Source: Tupaia tana
Taxonomy: Eukaryota; Chordata; Mammalia; Scandentia; Tupaiidae
Assembly: GCA_026018925.1 (NCBI GenBank)
Contig: JAKSZU010000005.1
Coordinates: 22,120,779-22,184,778 of the forward strand
DNA length: 64,000 nucleotides
Direction of reading: 5' to 3'
The first letter of the stretch is position 1; every line of letters starts with the position of its first letter. Below the pieces are notes generated by a model, which did no database searches, was not told the DNA's origin, and worked only from the letters and a program-made list of their open reading frames with translations. Of the stretch, positions 44,178 to 54,884 are shown in pieces. Made by a program: the position numbers and the translations under genes.

Positions 44178-44413
44178 TTTTTCAAGAGAGATTTAGAGTA
44201 TAGGGTATGTGTGCTAGAGAGACAGAGAGACAGAAAGTAAGAAATCACCTCCCAGCAGGGATGGCCATGCCACAATCCCTTCTCCTCCATTCTCATTTTG
44301 GGATTATGGGCACACATGCACATGTGCCTGGCATGAGTTTTAAGCCACTGAGTCTGGGACTTGAATCACATTCCACTACGTGGGAGTCCACCATTATGCC
44401 ATCTGCTGGTCCC
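44178..44413 (-). repeat. Family 1 SINE
   Basis: Minus strand GGGACCAGCAGATGGCATAA, GACTCCCACGTAGTGGAA, CTGGGAGGTGATTTCTTAC and CATACCCTATACTCTAAATC. CATTTGCTTTA and ATTTGCTTAC flank it. Confidence 0.85.
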
Positions 44414-44639
44414 TCATTTGCTTTATAAATATCTAAATAAGTTCCATAATTATAATAATAAATATAAATGCCATAATCAAGCTTGGGGTCACTCTTGACT
44501 CTTGGTAAGGATATAGCTCAACTGTAAATGCAGCAGCCCAGTAGTGCACACCCTAGGAGCGAACATAAGCATTGGGTACGCTGTGGACAGTGGTCAGCTT
44601 GCTTCACAGATGCAACAGAGGACAACGCCATCTATTACA

Positions 44640-44960
44640 GTAAGCACGCGGCCTGGTTAAGAAGACTCTTGTTGAGCTACCCTACTTTCAACTTCTCAGA
44701 CTTGCTCTTCTCTCTCTTTGCATGTGCTATTCCCCAGCCTGGACTAAGCTTTCCCAAAATTCATCTAAGTCTCGTTCATCCCTAGAGTTTCAACTGTGAT
44801 GTCATTTCCTCCAGGAAGTCCAGGCACTACCCAGATCTGACTGGCATGCTGTGTATACATAACACACCTACAGTTGTGACAGATGCGAGGGCTTTACAAG
44901 TCCTACACTGGCATCCTCCCCCTCCCCCCGTCTTTAGCACTGTGCCTCGCTGATAAGGAC
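44640..44960 (+). mobile_element. L2 LINE 3' end remnant
   Basis: CTTTGCATGTGCTATTCCCC, AGCCTGGACTAAGCTTTC, GATGTCATTTCCTCCAGGAA and TTTAGCACTGTGCCTCGCTG follow the usual L2 3' order. Non-coding. Confidence 0.65.
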
Positions 44961-44967
44961 ATACATA

Positions 44968-45085
44968 CTGGGGTCCTCAAAGGGTCATGGAAAATGTGTA
45001 TTATGAAAAAACTACACATGGACTAAAAAACTTTGGCACCAAAATAAACTCATAGGTTAACTCCATTTTCTACAAACTTTTTACC
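44968..45085. repeat. ~120 bp inverted-repeat DNA element
   Basis: GGGGTCCTCAAAGGGTCATG, TATTATGAAAAAACTACACA, CTTTGGCACCAAAATAAACT and ATTTTCTACAAACTTTT. An old SINE begins right at its end. Confidence 0.72.
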
Positions 45086-45095
45086 CCCCCCCCCC

Positions 45096-45124
45096 AATTT
45101 TTGCCTTAAGGCATGTGCATTTGG

Positions 45125-45160
<36 letters not shown>

Positions 45161-45347
45161 AAGTGAAATATCATCCCCTTAGTGAAGATGGTCACACTGC
45201 AATCTCTTCTCTTCCATTCTCCTCTGCGGATTTTAGGCATGCACACACAGGCACTCAGTGTATTCTTCAATTGGCTGGGTCCAGGACTGGAACCCTGGAG
45301 TCAGCCATGTGGGATCCAACGCCTTCACCAACACCACCAGCTGGCTC
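45096..45347 (-). repeat. Old family 1 SINE
   Basis: Minus strand GGAGCCAGCTGGTGGTGTTG, GGATCCCACATGGCTGACTC, GGGGATGATATTTCACTTTC and a (TC)n, then GCCTTAAGGCAAAAATTGGG. Confidence 0.72.
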
Positions 45348-46621
45348 CATTTTTTACAACCTTAAAACAATCCCCTTATATTTGTTAAATGACTCAAAAC
45401 CAAAGACATATCCGTGAAACCAAGAATATATTTAAAACCCAACTCAGAAAGGTTTCAGAGCACCTTAGCCACTTCCTGATAAAACTATCTGATTATGCCT
45501 TAATGAACAAGTCTTAAAGCATTTCCTAATGTTAAGCCTATCAATACATCATAACAACATTGCAACATTATAACTGATATTACTTCCTGAACAGAGAAAG
45601 ACAAATAAATACATAAATAAAACTTTGCTGTTTCTGAGCCATGGATACATTCCAGTACGAAACAGAAGAAATAAACATCGTAGATGTGTTAAGAATATCA
45701 CCCATAATTGACCACCCCTAACTGTACTACAAAATCACTGGGTCTTAAACACACTGTAAAACGCTTTGGTACATTTTTTTCTCTTAGGTAAAGTAGCTTT
45801 AAATCTAGGTAGGAAACGTTTACCAGAAGAAGAAAGCAAGCAGGGTTCTGCGGCCGTTGTGGGGGTGGTGGGCGGGGCAGCTCCCCACGTGCACGCAGCC
45901 ACGTGGGTCGTGGGTTGGGGCAGCTCCTGGACCTCGGCTCCCTTCTGGAAGGCAGTCCCCTAGCTGCTAGTGAACGCTTAGACATTTGCATGGATTTACC
46001 TACCTTGCATCCCTGCTGGGCACCCCAAAGCTCCCACAGATCCACTTCCTTGGCAGGAATATCCGTGGCTGAGATCAGCCCCAACTCAGAGAAGGTCACA
46101 GGCCAGACTAAGCCAAGCTTTTAAGATGCAAGGTAGAGGTCACGGCAGGGGGCATTCTGCCATCAAACTAGGGCCTACAGCATGGATCAGGCCGCTCCAC
46201 AACATGGTAACTCGAGCTTCCAGCTAGCTAAGTAGGATCTGCCCCTCTTTCATGTAGCTCCTCACCCAGGCAGAAGCTCTTGCCCGGTTAGTCCATAGCC
46301 ACACTGCACTGGAAGAGCGGCAGGGACCGTGTGGGGGAGCAGGAAGGTTTCTGTGGTACAAACTGTTGCCATCACTGTTTCTAAAATTCAGTGATTTTTT
46401 AAAAAAAAACAGCCCTTGATTTATTCCGGTGGCAAAAAGAAACGTGCAGTATGCCGGGTTTCTTATCACTAAGACGTTATTTCGGAAGTGTAAGTGTTCT
46501 CTCTTCCCCACACTTATTGCTAACTTTGTATTCTCATGGTAGACCTTAGTGAAAAACAATGATCAGTTTCGATTTCAGTGCATCTGTAACGCTTTCTCTC
46601 TCTCTCTCACTTTTTTTTTTA

Positions 46622-46800
46622 ATTTTGCCAGGGGTTGTGTATGTTCCAGAGACAGAGAAAGAAAGAGAGGAAAAAAACACCCCCATGTGGAAAGGTTATG
46701 CTGCAATCCCTTCTCGTCTATCTTTCCCTCTTTTCAGGATTCAGGGCATGATCCTGGTGTGTTTTTCAAGCTACTGGGTCTGGGACTCGAACTTCTCAAT
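46622..46800 (-). repeat. Old family 1-like SINE, partial
   Basis: Minus strand GTTCGAGTCCCAGACCCAGT, AGCTTGAAAAACACACCAGG, ATCCTGAAAAGAGGGAAAG and CACAACCCCTGGCAAAATTA. The tRNA-like first part is missing. Confidence 0.6.
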
Positions 46801-46867
46801 TGGCAAGGGTTGGCTTTCTTATTTGCTATCTTATTTGATAGCAGAGCCAGGAATTTATTTAGATATT

Positions 46868-46975
46868 TTAGTTTGTTGTGAGCAGGGTCTTGGCCAGTTC
46901 CAAGGTCAAAATCCTCTTTCCTCAGCCTCTTAAATAGCTGGGATTGCAAGGTGCAGCCACTGACCTGGCCTCTAC
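46868..46975 (-). repeat. 7SL-like SINE fragment
   Basis: Plus strand GAGCAGGGTCTTGGCCAGTT, CTCTTTCCTCAGCCTCTTAA and AATAGCTGGGATTGCAAGGT resemble an antisense Alu/FLAM body. Second such fragment in the window. Confidence 0.6.
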
Positions 46976-48084
46976 GTTGGACCAGGAATAGATCTGGGCC
47001 ACCCATGTGGTCCCAGCCTACAGAGTGTCTTAGCTGCATATGCCACCATGGCTGGGCCAGAACTGGGACTTTTTTACCCCAAAGCAAATTTCCAAAGTAA
47101 TTTTTTCCTTCACCAATCACTCTCTTAATGAGCTTCACAGACAGGCTGGCCAGTATCTCATTTGGATCATGCTGTCCTTTGTATTAATAGATCAAGACGT
47201 TTTTTTATCTGTGTCAGCCTTTAAGGATAGCATTTTTTGGTTGTTTCCTAATGAAAGGTGTGGACAGATGGTTATGAGTTAGCGCTTTACAACCCGGTTG
47301 TTAACAACTCATATTATTACATCATCTTGAGGAAGGCGGAGAGATACGGCCTATGCTACCTGGCGGCCAGAGATAGTTCATTTAATTCTCGTTTGTAGCT
47401 TGCAAAAAGTAACTCTGTTCACACAAAAATGAAATTGTAAAAATAATAACTATCATGTTAAGCAATTGTCCAATAAGTTGGAAATTTTTTCAAAAGCCAT
47501 GAAAAGTCACCTTGCCATGTTTGTATCCCCTCAGAAGAGCATTTTTATCTAGTTTTTATATATAATTATTATACCGAAACTACTACTTCTCTCTCCTTTG
47601 CTATCTGGCCTTATTACTAAAGCTCTAATATAAACTTACTGGTTAACTAGAGGGCTTAGATAGACAGCATCTTTCCAAAATGGTTGACCCAAATCTACTG
47701 ACTCTGATGCATGGGCATGCTCTAGTCCTCTGCTTGTGACTTCAAGACTTCACTCAAGTTTTAATAAGCATTTTCCCTTGCAGGAGTTAATAAAGTTGAC
47801 CATTTATTTACCACAATAGCACACTTATCTGAAATTGATGGATGAGTTAGGTAAAAAGAGGTGGCGAATACACAGTAAGAATTCTGAAAAACAATTAAGT
47901 TTGACTTTGATCGACATATAGAAAAAGGCTAGTTAAGGGAGGAAGTATGGCTGGAAACCAAATAAAAATAGAAAACTTAGGAGCAGAGGTAGGCTGTGAT
48001 AGAATAATATTTTTGGAATATAAAAGAAAGGCTTCATTAAAGAAGAGAGCCAAGAGGCAGCAGAGACAGCTCCCTGAGAGAAAG

Positions 48085-48300
48085 TTCTACCAGCTCAGAG
48101 AGGGGCCAAGAGGTACACAGAGGTAACACAACTGGTCCTGCACGGGAAGGTCTTCGGCTCGAGTCCCGAGGCTTCACTGTGAATGCTGAGCACAGATGTG
48201 TGCCTATGATCTGGGCTAGCTGAGACTGAGAGTGGATCATGGCATAAAGACCCCGGTAGGGTACCTGTCTCTGTCTCACAAGGAATTCATAAACAAATAA
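48085..48300 (+). repeat. Family 3 SINE
   Basis: GGTCCTGCACGGGAAGGTCT, GAATGCTGAGCACAGATGTG, CTGGGCTAGCTGAGACTGAG and AAGACCCCGGTAGGGTACC, then TCTGTCTCACAAGGAATTCA. Confidence 0.7.
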
Positions 48301-48312
48301 AATGTAATTGGA

Positions 48313-48500
48313 GGGGCCAGCAGGTGGCGTGGTGGTTAAGTGCACTAGACTCTCACATGGCTGACCGTGGTTCTGTGGTTCAAGTCCTGGACCTGGAGAC
48401 TTGCTTTCTCACTTTCCCTTTCTCTCTCTCTCTCTCTGTCTCTGTTTCTCTCTGGTCAAATTAAAATAATAATTGTGATGATGAATAAAGTTAATTTAAA
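48313..48500 (+). repeat. Family 2 SINE
   Basis: GGGGCCAGCAGGTGGCGTGG, ACTCTCACATGGCTGACCGT and CTGGACCTGGAGACTTGC, then (TC)n and CTCTGGTCAAATTAAAATAA. GGTTCT is duplicated within the B-box region (GTGGTTCTGTGGTTCAAG). Confidence 0.85.
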
Positions 48501-48884
48501 CAAATGTAACTAAAAAAAAAAATGCAGGGAAAAGAAAGCCGCAAACACCATTACCAATAAAACACTTGGCATTTTCATAGGCTGGCAGCCCTCCATCCAT
48601 GAAATTTGTAAAGGTATTTATTAAGTGCTACTGTGATTCATTATCTCGAGTCTATAATATTATCTCAAATACCACACCCTTGCAGTCCATAAGCATTATT
48701 CAGGGCTGTTCCATGTGACTTTCATACACAGACCGGAATAGTAAGAGAGAAGTACTTTAAATAGGGCAAGAGAAAAACACCAACTGTTACAAAAGAGCAC
48801 AGCTCAGTGCTGTGCAGTGCTGCTTCACCTAGATGGAACAGGTCATCATTTCTTTAAAAAAATAAACTAGAGTGTCAACTTTGT

Positions 48885-49048
48885 TCTTCTTTCTTCTTTC
48901 TTTTCTCTTTCCTCCCTCCTTTCCTCCTTCCTTCCTTCCTTCCTTCCTTCCTTCCTTCCTTCCTTCCTTCCTTCCTCCTTCCCTCCCTCCCTCCCTCCCT
49001 CCCTCCTTCCCTCTCTCCCTTCTTTCCTCCTTCTTTCTCTCTCTTTTT
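48885..49048. repeat. Long polypyrimidine tract (CTTC)n/(CTCC)n
   Basis: More than 150 nt of almost pure C/T on the plus strand, including about 17 CCTT units. The mirror symmetry of such tracts can support triplex (H-DNA) structure. It borders an old family 1 SINE and probably grew out of its tail. Confidence 0.95.
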
Positions 49049-49049
49049 A

Positions 49050-49300
49050 TTTGACAGAGGGCACATGACCTTGCTGGACAGATAGAGAGAGAAAAAGAGA
49101 GAGAGAGAAAGTGAGAAAGTGCCCTCTATCGGGTATGGTCACACCACAGTCTCATCTCCAATTCTCCTTTTGGGATGATTTTGGGCACGCACACATATAC
49201 ACCTGGTGTGTTTTTTCAAGACACAGGTTCTCAGACTCAACTGTGAAGTCAGCCATGTGGGATCTAGCTAATTTAACCACCATGTCACCAGCTGGACCCT
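49050..49300 (-). repeat. Old family 1 SINE
   Basis: Minus strand GGGTCCAGCTGGTGACATGG, GATCCCACATGGCTGACTTC, GGGCACTTTCTCACTTTC and GCCCTCTGTCAAATAAAAAG. Confidence 0.7.
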
Positions 49301-49439
49301 CTATGTTTTGAGAAAAATTTAGTTGTAGCTATTTCTTGATTTGGAGATTCTGAAAGCACTTTGTACTTTCAGTATTTTTAAAGAGAGTTCACCATAGAAA
49401 ATTTCAAACAAACACAAAAGCAAATAAATTAATAATAAT

Positions 49440-49690
49440 GAGCCAGCCAGTGGTGAAGTGGTTAAGGTGGCTGGATCCCCCATGGTCGACTGCACGGTTC
49501 AAGTCCCATACCAGACAGTTTGAAAAACATACTAGGCATGTGTATGTGACCAAAATCCAGAGAGGAGAATGGAGAAGAAGGGACTGTGGCATGACCATCC
49601 TTCCTGGGGGAGTGGTGTGATTTCTCACTTCCTTTCTCTCCGTCTCTCCAGTGTGTGTATATGAGCTCCATAGCAAAACAAAACAAAACA
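49440..49690 (+). repeat. Old family 1 SINE
   Basis: GAGCCAGCCAGTGGTGAAGT, GGATCCCCCATGGTCGACTG, GGAGAAGAAGGGACTGTGGC and CATAGCAAAACAAAACAAAA. Confidence 0.72.
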
Positions 49691-50358
49691 AAGCAAAACA
49701 AAAACAACAGGATAAACTAGCCAAGCATGGATTTCAAAATTGCTCTGCACCAAAATAAACCAGTACTTTAACTGCAATAAAGTCTCGAACCTCCATGAAG
49801 ATGGGACACCATAATGGAGAAAGTGGGCACATTTACTGTAGCAGGCACCATCTTCAGAATGGTCTGACCTGTGAGGTCTCTGGGGGTGCTTACCTGATCT
49901 CAGGGTCTCTAGGAAGAAGACTGATGAGAAACTCCACTCAGCTAACACTTAGTTTACAGAGCAGAAAATCTCCAGAGTAAAATCTAATTTGAGCCACCAT
50001 GACAGAAATCACGAGCCCTTGTTCAATTCCCAGACCTAGGCCTCTGGATAAAGTAGAAGACAGGCAACCTTGGAGTAAATAACCTACAAGTCTTCCTAGT
50101 CTTCCCTAAAGTAACCTTCTATCACTTACCTGTGACTATGCCCTTAAGACAGAGATAAAAACCCAGTGGTAAGATGAAAGCAGTACTCTTCATAATTCTT
50201 TTGGACCAGGAGAAGTGGTCTCAGGAGGATTTAGCTTGTGTGGATTTATGGTTAGGAGCTAGTGGCCTGTCTACATGGCTTGAAAAGAATGTGGAAAAAA
50301 ACAAAATGGGCTAGGGACTGGTTTATGGAAGAGGTATGACTGGATGTCAGAATTTACT

Positions 50359-50545
50359 GGGCCAGTCAATGGTATGGTGGTTAAGGTGGCTGATCTCACG
50401 TGGCCGACTGTGTAGTTTGAGTCCTGGGCCTGGCAGTTTGCTTTCTCACTCTCTCTCTCTCTCTCTGTGTGTGTGTGTCTCTCTTTGGTCAAATTAAAAA
50501 AATAAAATAATGATAATGAAGTAAAATAAATAATTGTAAAAAAAA
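50359..50545 (+). repeat. Family 2 SINE
   Basis: GGGCCAGTCAATGGTATGGT, GATCTCACGTGGCCGACTGT and CTGGGCCTGGCAGTTTGC, then (TC)n(TG)n and CTTTGGTCAAATTAAAAAAA. Confidence 0.8.
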
Positions 50546-50767
50546 AAAAAAGGGGTTAGGGCATGACCATGTCCCATTGAAGTTTGCTTTCTCCCTCTTC
50601 CTCGCTCTCTGGCTTGCACACAAGCCCTCTGGCAAATTAAAAAGTAGTAGTAATTGTGTGGTCACTGCGTTCCACGGCTGCCAGTCAATCTTTCTCAGTC
50701 ATCTTGAAGACTTGCTCGGAGGGCTCAGAAAAAAACAAATGAACAAACAAACAAAAACAAACAGAAA

Positions 50768-51020
50768 GGGTCGTGACGGTGGTGCAGCCATAGTGTGTGA
50801 CACTCTGTGAGACTGACCCACATGGCGAGGTTCTGGATTTGCATCTGTCTGGAAACCTCCCTAAACAAGCTGGACATGTGTGTGCCCATGATCTAGGACT
50901 GGCTGAGGTTGGGGGTGGATTGCTGCATCAAGACCCCGGTGGGAGTACTCTCTGTCTCTCTCTCTTTCTGTCTGTCTGTCTCTCTCTCTCATCAAAGGAA
51001 TAAATAAACTTTAAAACACA
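50768..51020 (+). repeat. Family 3 SINE, near full length
   Basis: GGGTCGTGACGGTGGTGCAG, GACTGACCCACATGGCGAGG, CTGGACATGTGTGTGCCCAT, GGTTGGGGGTGGATTGCTGC and AAGACCCCGGTGGGAG, then (TC)n and CAAAGGAATAAATAAACTTT. The clearest family 3 copy here. Confidence 0.82.
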
Positions 51021-51744
51021 ATAGAAAACAAAAAACGGCCATGGTGGCAGAAATGGACGCTAAGCTAAACCACAGGGCCCTCCCCTCAACACAGTTAATG
51101 ATACAGTTCCTTGAAGGAACAGGACAGCTACTTGTGGGAAGCTGATTACATGGGTCCTTTTCATAACGAGGGGGCGATGATTTGTCCTCCTTGGAAGAGC
51201 CACTTATCCTGGGCTTGGGTTTGTTTTCCTTAATTGTCCATCCTTGGCTGGATCCAACGGAGGCTCCTCACTGCCCTGGAATCTCATACAACACTGCTTC
51301 TCTCCAGAAGGACGTGGTGATCGTATCACACCGGGTAATGGCACGAGAAGAAGAGACAGAACCAGCTTGGAGGACACCTAGAAGGTGCCACATTGCCCTG
51401 ATGGGCACATGCGCTGAGCCAGGGGTGAATGTGGGATGCTCACCCACAGCCAGGATGTGTGGGTCTAGAAACCAAGGGCAAACTAGAAGTATCTCCTCCT
51501 GATTACAATAATACACTTGCAAAATGTTTCTTCCCATCCAGTAACCGCTCTGTCAAAACTGAACTCACTCCCTCAAGGGAGAAGTATTTCCGCTGGAGTT
51601 CATGCCCTGGCCCTGCTGAACTAGAGTCAAGGCTGGCCACTGCAGCTGCCTCATGCACTGGAAAAAGGAGCACCCAAGGAAAACACGGATGGATGGCTTT
51701 TGTGGTCAAAGCCACCACTGTTTCTTCACTGGACTAATACAACG

Positions 51745-52185
51745 GCCTCCAAACCAGTCTTCCTTCTTCTGCCCTTCCTCTCTAAAGCATACATAAGAAC
51801 ATATCATTCTCCTGTGGGCAACAGCTGCCCATTTCCCTCAGAATAGTCCCAGCCCCAGGACCTGGCACGCCCTGTCTAGCCTCACCCCCGTCTGGGCCCG
51901 CAATGTCCTCTCTGTCCCTTGTGTCCTAAGCTCCAGGCACTGTGGCCTCCTTTCTGAGCCACAGAAGCATTGAGTTCCAGCCTGTCCTTGGCCATTTGAT
52001 GTTCCTTCCATGGAGACCCCTCCTGCCTCTTGGAATTACTGCCTCCTATTCATCCGTCAAGTCTCACTCCAGGGTCACCTTCCGGGAGAGATGCCGTCTG
52101 CTCCCACTTACTCTCCGCCACATCACACTGTGCATTTTCTTCACAGCCGTCACTGGTGCCTCAGATAATCCTATTTAATGACTTT
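51745..52185 (+). mobile_element. L2 LINE 3' end remnant
   Basis: CTGTGGGCAACAGCTGCCCA, CCTGGCACGCCCTGTCTAGC, GTCAAGTCTCACTCCAGGGT and CACACTGTGCATTTTCTTCA match the L2 3' region, including the old untranslated tail. No reading frame survives. Confidence 0.65.
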
Positions 52186-52267
52186 TAGAATCTGCTTAAA
52201 TGCAGGAATATAAACTTTTGTGATGCTTTATTCTCTGCTGTATTCCAAAAGATAAAAACAGTATGGG

Positions 52268-52485
52268 GGAGGGGACCACATGGCGGTGCAGGGGTAAAAT
52301 GGGAAGCTCTGTCAGGCTGACCCACATGGGAAGGTCCTGGGTGTGTAGCTAATATCTCTCTGAGGAGGTCAGGTACGTGTGCGCCCGTGATCCGAGACTG
52401 GCTGAGGTTGGAAGTGGGTCAGTGTGAAGACCCTACTGCCTGTCTCTCTGTTTCTCATGGAAGAATTAAATGAATAGATTTTAAA
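52268..52485 (+). repeat. Family 3 SINE
   Basis: GGGGACCACATGGCGGTGCA, GCTGACCCACATGGGAAGGT, GTCAGGTACGTGTGCGCCCG and CTGGCTGAGGTTGGAAGTGG, then a short TCTCTGTTTCTC end. Confidence 0.75.
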
Positions 52486-52492
52486 GATATAT

Positions 52493-52601
52493 ACGTGTGT
52501 GTGTATGTGTGTGTATACATGTGTGTGTGTGTGTTTATTAAGTTGCCGGGAAAATCATGACGTATTTTCCTATGTAAAAATACGTTACGACTTTCCCAAA
52601 C

Positions 52602-52655
<54 letters not shown>
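52493..52655. repeat. (TG)n, mariner-like element and (AT)n cluster
   Basis: A (TG)n run ends at about 52535. The palindromic element at 52538-52605 follows, then about 22 AT units to 52650. The palindrome and both microsatellites touch one another. Confidence 0.85.
52538..52605. repeat. 68 bp mariner-like palindromic element
   Basis: Left TTAAGTTGCCGGGAAAATCA and inverted right TCAGGTTTGGGAAAGTCGTA, with TA outside both ends. The core TGACGTATTTTCCTATG is close to the copy at 27954. Confidence 0.72.
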
Positions 52656-52657
<2 letters not shown>

Positions 52658-52663
52658 TTTAAA

Positions 52664-52902
52664 AATTTGCTATAGGATGTGTACTATCACTGGAGAGAGA
52701 GAGAAGTGATAAGGAAAGTGAGAAAGCACTCCCCAGTGGGGATGACCATACCACAATCCCTCTCCTCCATTCTTTTCTCAGGATTTGGGCACACATCCAC
52801 ATGTGCCCAGCATGTTTTTCAAGTCATGGGCTCTAGGACTTGAACCGTGCAGTTGTCTATGTGAGACCAAGTCACCTTAAGTAGTATGCCCCTGGCTGGC
52901 CC
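52664..52902 (-). repeat. Old family 1 SINE
   Basis: Minus strand GGGCCAGCCAGGGGCATACT, GGAGTGCTTTCTCACTTTCC and CATCCTATAGCAAATTTTTA. Confidence 0.72.
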
Positions 52903-52927
52903 TATATACATATGTATACTTATAAAA

Positions 52928-53275
52928 TAGTACAAGGGTACTTCAAAAAGCTCATAGAAAAAATGAAATTTAATGGCCAATCCTATAGCCTAGGGTTAAG
53001 AGAGCTGGATCCCACATGGCTAACCCTGGTTCAAACCTTGGTCCTGGTGGGTTGAAAAATACACCCAGTGCATGTGCATGTGTGTTTACAGCCTACTTGG
53101 GAGGGAGGGTACCTTCTTCTTTTCTCTGTATCTCTCTGGCAAATGCAGGCACCCTCTGGCAATTTTAGAAAATGAAATTAAAGTACAGGTTTATTTCAGT
53201 GTAAATTGTTTTTTTTTTTTTTGAAGTTATACATAATTTCTTCATAATACACATTTTCCATGCACTTTTTGAAGA
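52928..53275. repeat. ~120 bp inverted-repeat element, inverted orientation, split by a SINE
   Basis: Left GGGTACTTCAAAAAGCTCAT, then a SINE (52970-53163), then AAATTAAAGTACAGGTTTAT, TCTTCATAATACACATTTTC and CATGCACTTTTTGAAGACAC. It reads in the opposite sense to the copies at 23.1 and 45.0 kb. GAAAT-type sequence flanks the SINE. Confidence 0.65.
52970..53163 (+). repeat. Old family 1 SINE
   Basis: TGGCCAATCCTATAGCCTAG, GATCCCACATGGCTAACCC, ACACCCAGTGCATGTGCATG and GGCACCCTCTGGCAATTTTA. The GGAGAAGGGATTG part is deleted. Confidence 0.65.
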
Positions 53276-53834
53276 CACTCTCCTACCTAACTTACAGTTG
53301 ATGACACTTTCTTTTTTAGATTATCTGAGTTTTGACTACCAGAGAGGAAGAAAGCAGACTATGGCAACTCCACCAAGCAAGGAGGACACTAACAGCTTAG
53401 AAACCTACAGAGTGAAGATGTGGACCACCTCGCCGGGCAGGGAACCCCAGCAGGGAAGGAGCTGGGAGAGGCCAGTGCGGCATGCACCGTGAACTGGATG
53501 AGCATGACCCAACATATCCCTACAACCAGGGCAGGAGAAGAATATGTGCTTATTATTTTACTTATTTCCTATTTCCCTCCTACCTCCTTCCCATTATGCG
53601 AGGGAGTGTTCCTTAAATTCACCTCAGGTTATAAATACTTTAAAGGCATTATGACAGACCTGGAGAAGAACCAGTTATTTACGACCTCACTAGAGAAGGC
53701 ACGGTTATTACTCAGAGGTCTTGGACTTGGAGATATTTGCTGTGAACAATGAGCCTCTGGACTGTTGCCTCTAGGAAAGGAGAGGGTTCAGTTACACGTG
53801 AAATTGGTGCATCACGTGCAGACAAGATTCTTTG

Positions 53835-54035
53835 GAAATGAATGCCCTCTATGCTGCTTTACTTTATCTTTTAGCATGACTTGCCTGATGAGATGCTTAC
53901 TTGTTAAGTTCTCATCCTGTCACTAGAATGTAAATGATTGAAGGGCTTTGTTTTGTTTGCTGCCATCACCTGCTACATGGTAAGCATGCAATAGTGAATG
54001 AATGAATGAGTGTAGGGATCTGTCCAGAATCTACT
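53835..54035 (+). mobile_element. L2 LINE 3' end remnant
   Basis: CACTAGAATGTAAATGATTG, AAGGGCTTTGTTTTGTTTGC and ATGCAATAGTGAATGAATGA are typical of the final L2 segment, ending in a (GAAT)n tail. Confidence 0.65.
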
Positions 54036-54374
54036 CTTATTTCTAATGCCACCTGCATTTCCTTTGGGAGAATGACCTTCCCTTGTACTTGCCTCTGAAT
54101 TCAGAAAGCAAGTGGTCTCTGGAGGCACCCAATCCTCTTCCCCACTGCAGTGCCACCAGGCATGTCGCCTGGGCTTGAAGAAGTGAAACCTCCATCCTGG
54201 AACTCTTGACTCTCAGGTGAGTGGCAGTAGGATAGGCTGGGCTTTACTAATCCCCAGAGATGGCCCAGGCCAGTTTTACACTTTATGCCTTCTTATGGTT
54301 CCTTTTACACCTGACACCCTTGCAATACATCCCTTTTACTTAAGCTAGCAAGACCTAAATTTGTTTTTAAATTG

Positions 54375-54597
54375 CTAGTGTTGGAGAGAGTCAGATTAAA
54401 AGACAGAGAGAAGGAAAGTACAAAGCACTCCCAGGGGATGGCCATCCACAATCCCTTCTCCGTTATCCTCTAGGTATCTTAGATAAGTATGCACACATGG
54501 CCAGTGTATCTCTCAATTTGCTGGATCCAGGACTTGAACCACGTAGTTGGCCATGTGGGATCCAGGTGCCTTAGCCACCATGCCACTAGCTGGCCCA
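54375..54597 (-). repeat. Old family 1 SINE
   Basis: Minus strand GGGCCAGCTAGTGGCATGGT, GGATCCCACATGGCCAACTA and CCTGGGAGTGCTTTGTAC. The T-rich end is short. Confidence 0.7.
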
Positions 54598-54639
54598 GCC
54601 AGACTCAGTTTTTATTGCTTTTCAACAGAATAAGCCTAG

Positions 54640-54870
54640 GGATGGTCCTGTGACCTAGTGGTTAAGAGAAACAGATCCCACGTGACCAACTAAGCAGTGT
54701 GGATCCCAGCCTTGGCAGCTTCTGAAAAACACATCGGGGACATGTGCATATGTGCCCCAGATCCCAAAACGATGAAGAAATGGAGGAGGAGGGATTATAG
54801 TGTGACCTATTCCTCTCTCAGGCAAGTGCACATATCCTCCAGCCATTCAAAATTAATTAATTAATTAAAA
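54640..54870 (+). repeat. Old family 1 SINE
   Basis: GGGATGGTCCTGTGACCTAG, AGATCCCACGTGACCAACTA and CTTCTGAAAAACACATCGGG, then CATATCCTCCAGCC and an (ATTA)n tail. Confidence 0.68.
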
Positions 54871-54884
54871 AAATTTAAAACAAG

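Noticed and set aside
48872..49066. ORFs of Pro-Ser-Phe or Lys-Glu-Gly repeats
   Set aside because: Direct translations of the (CTTC)n tract.
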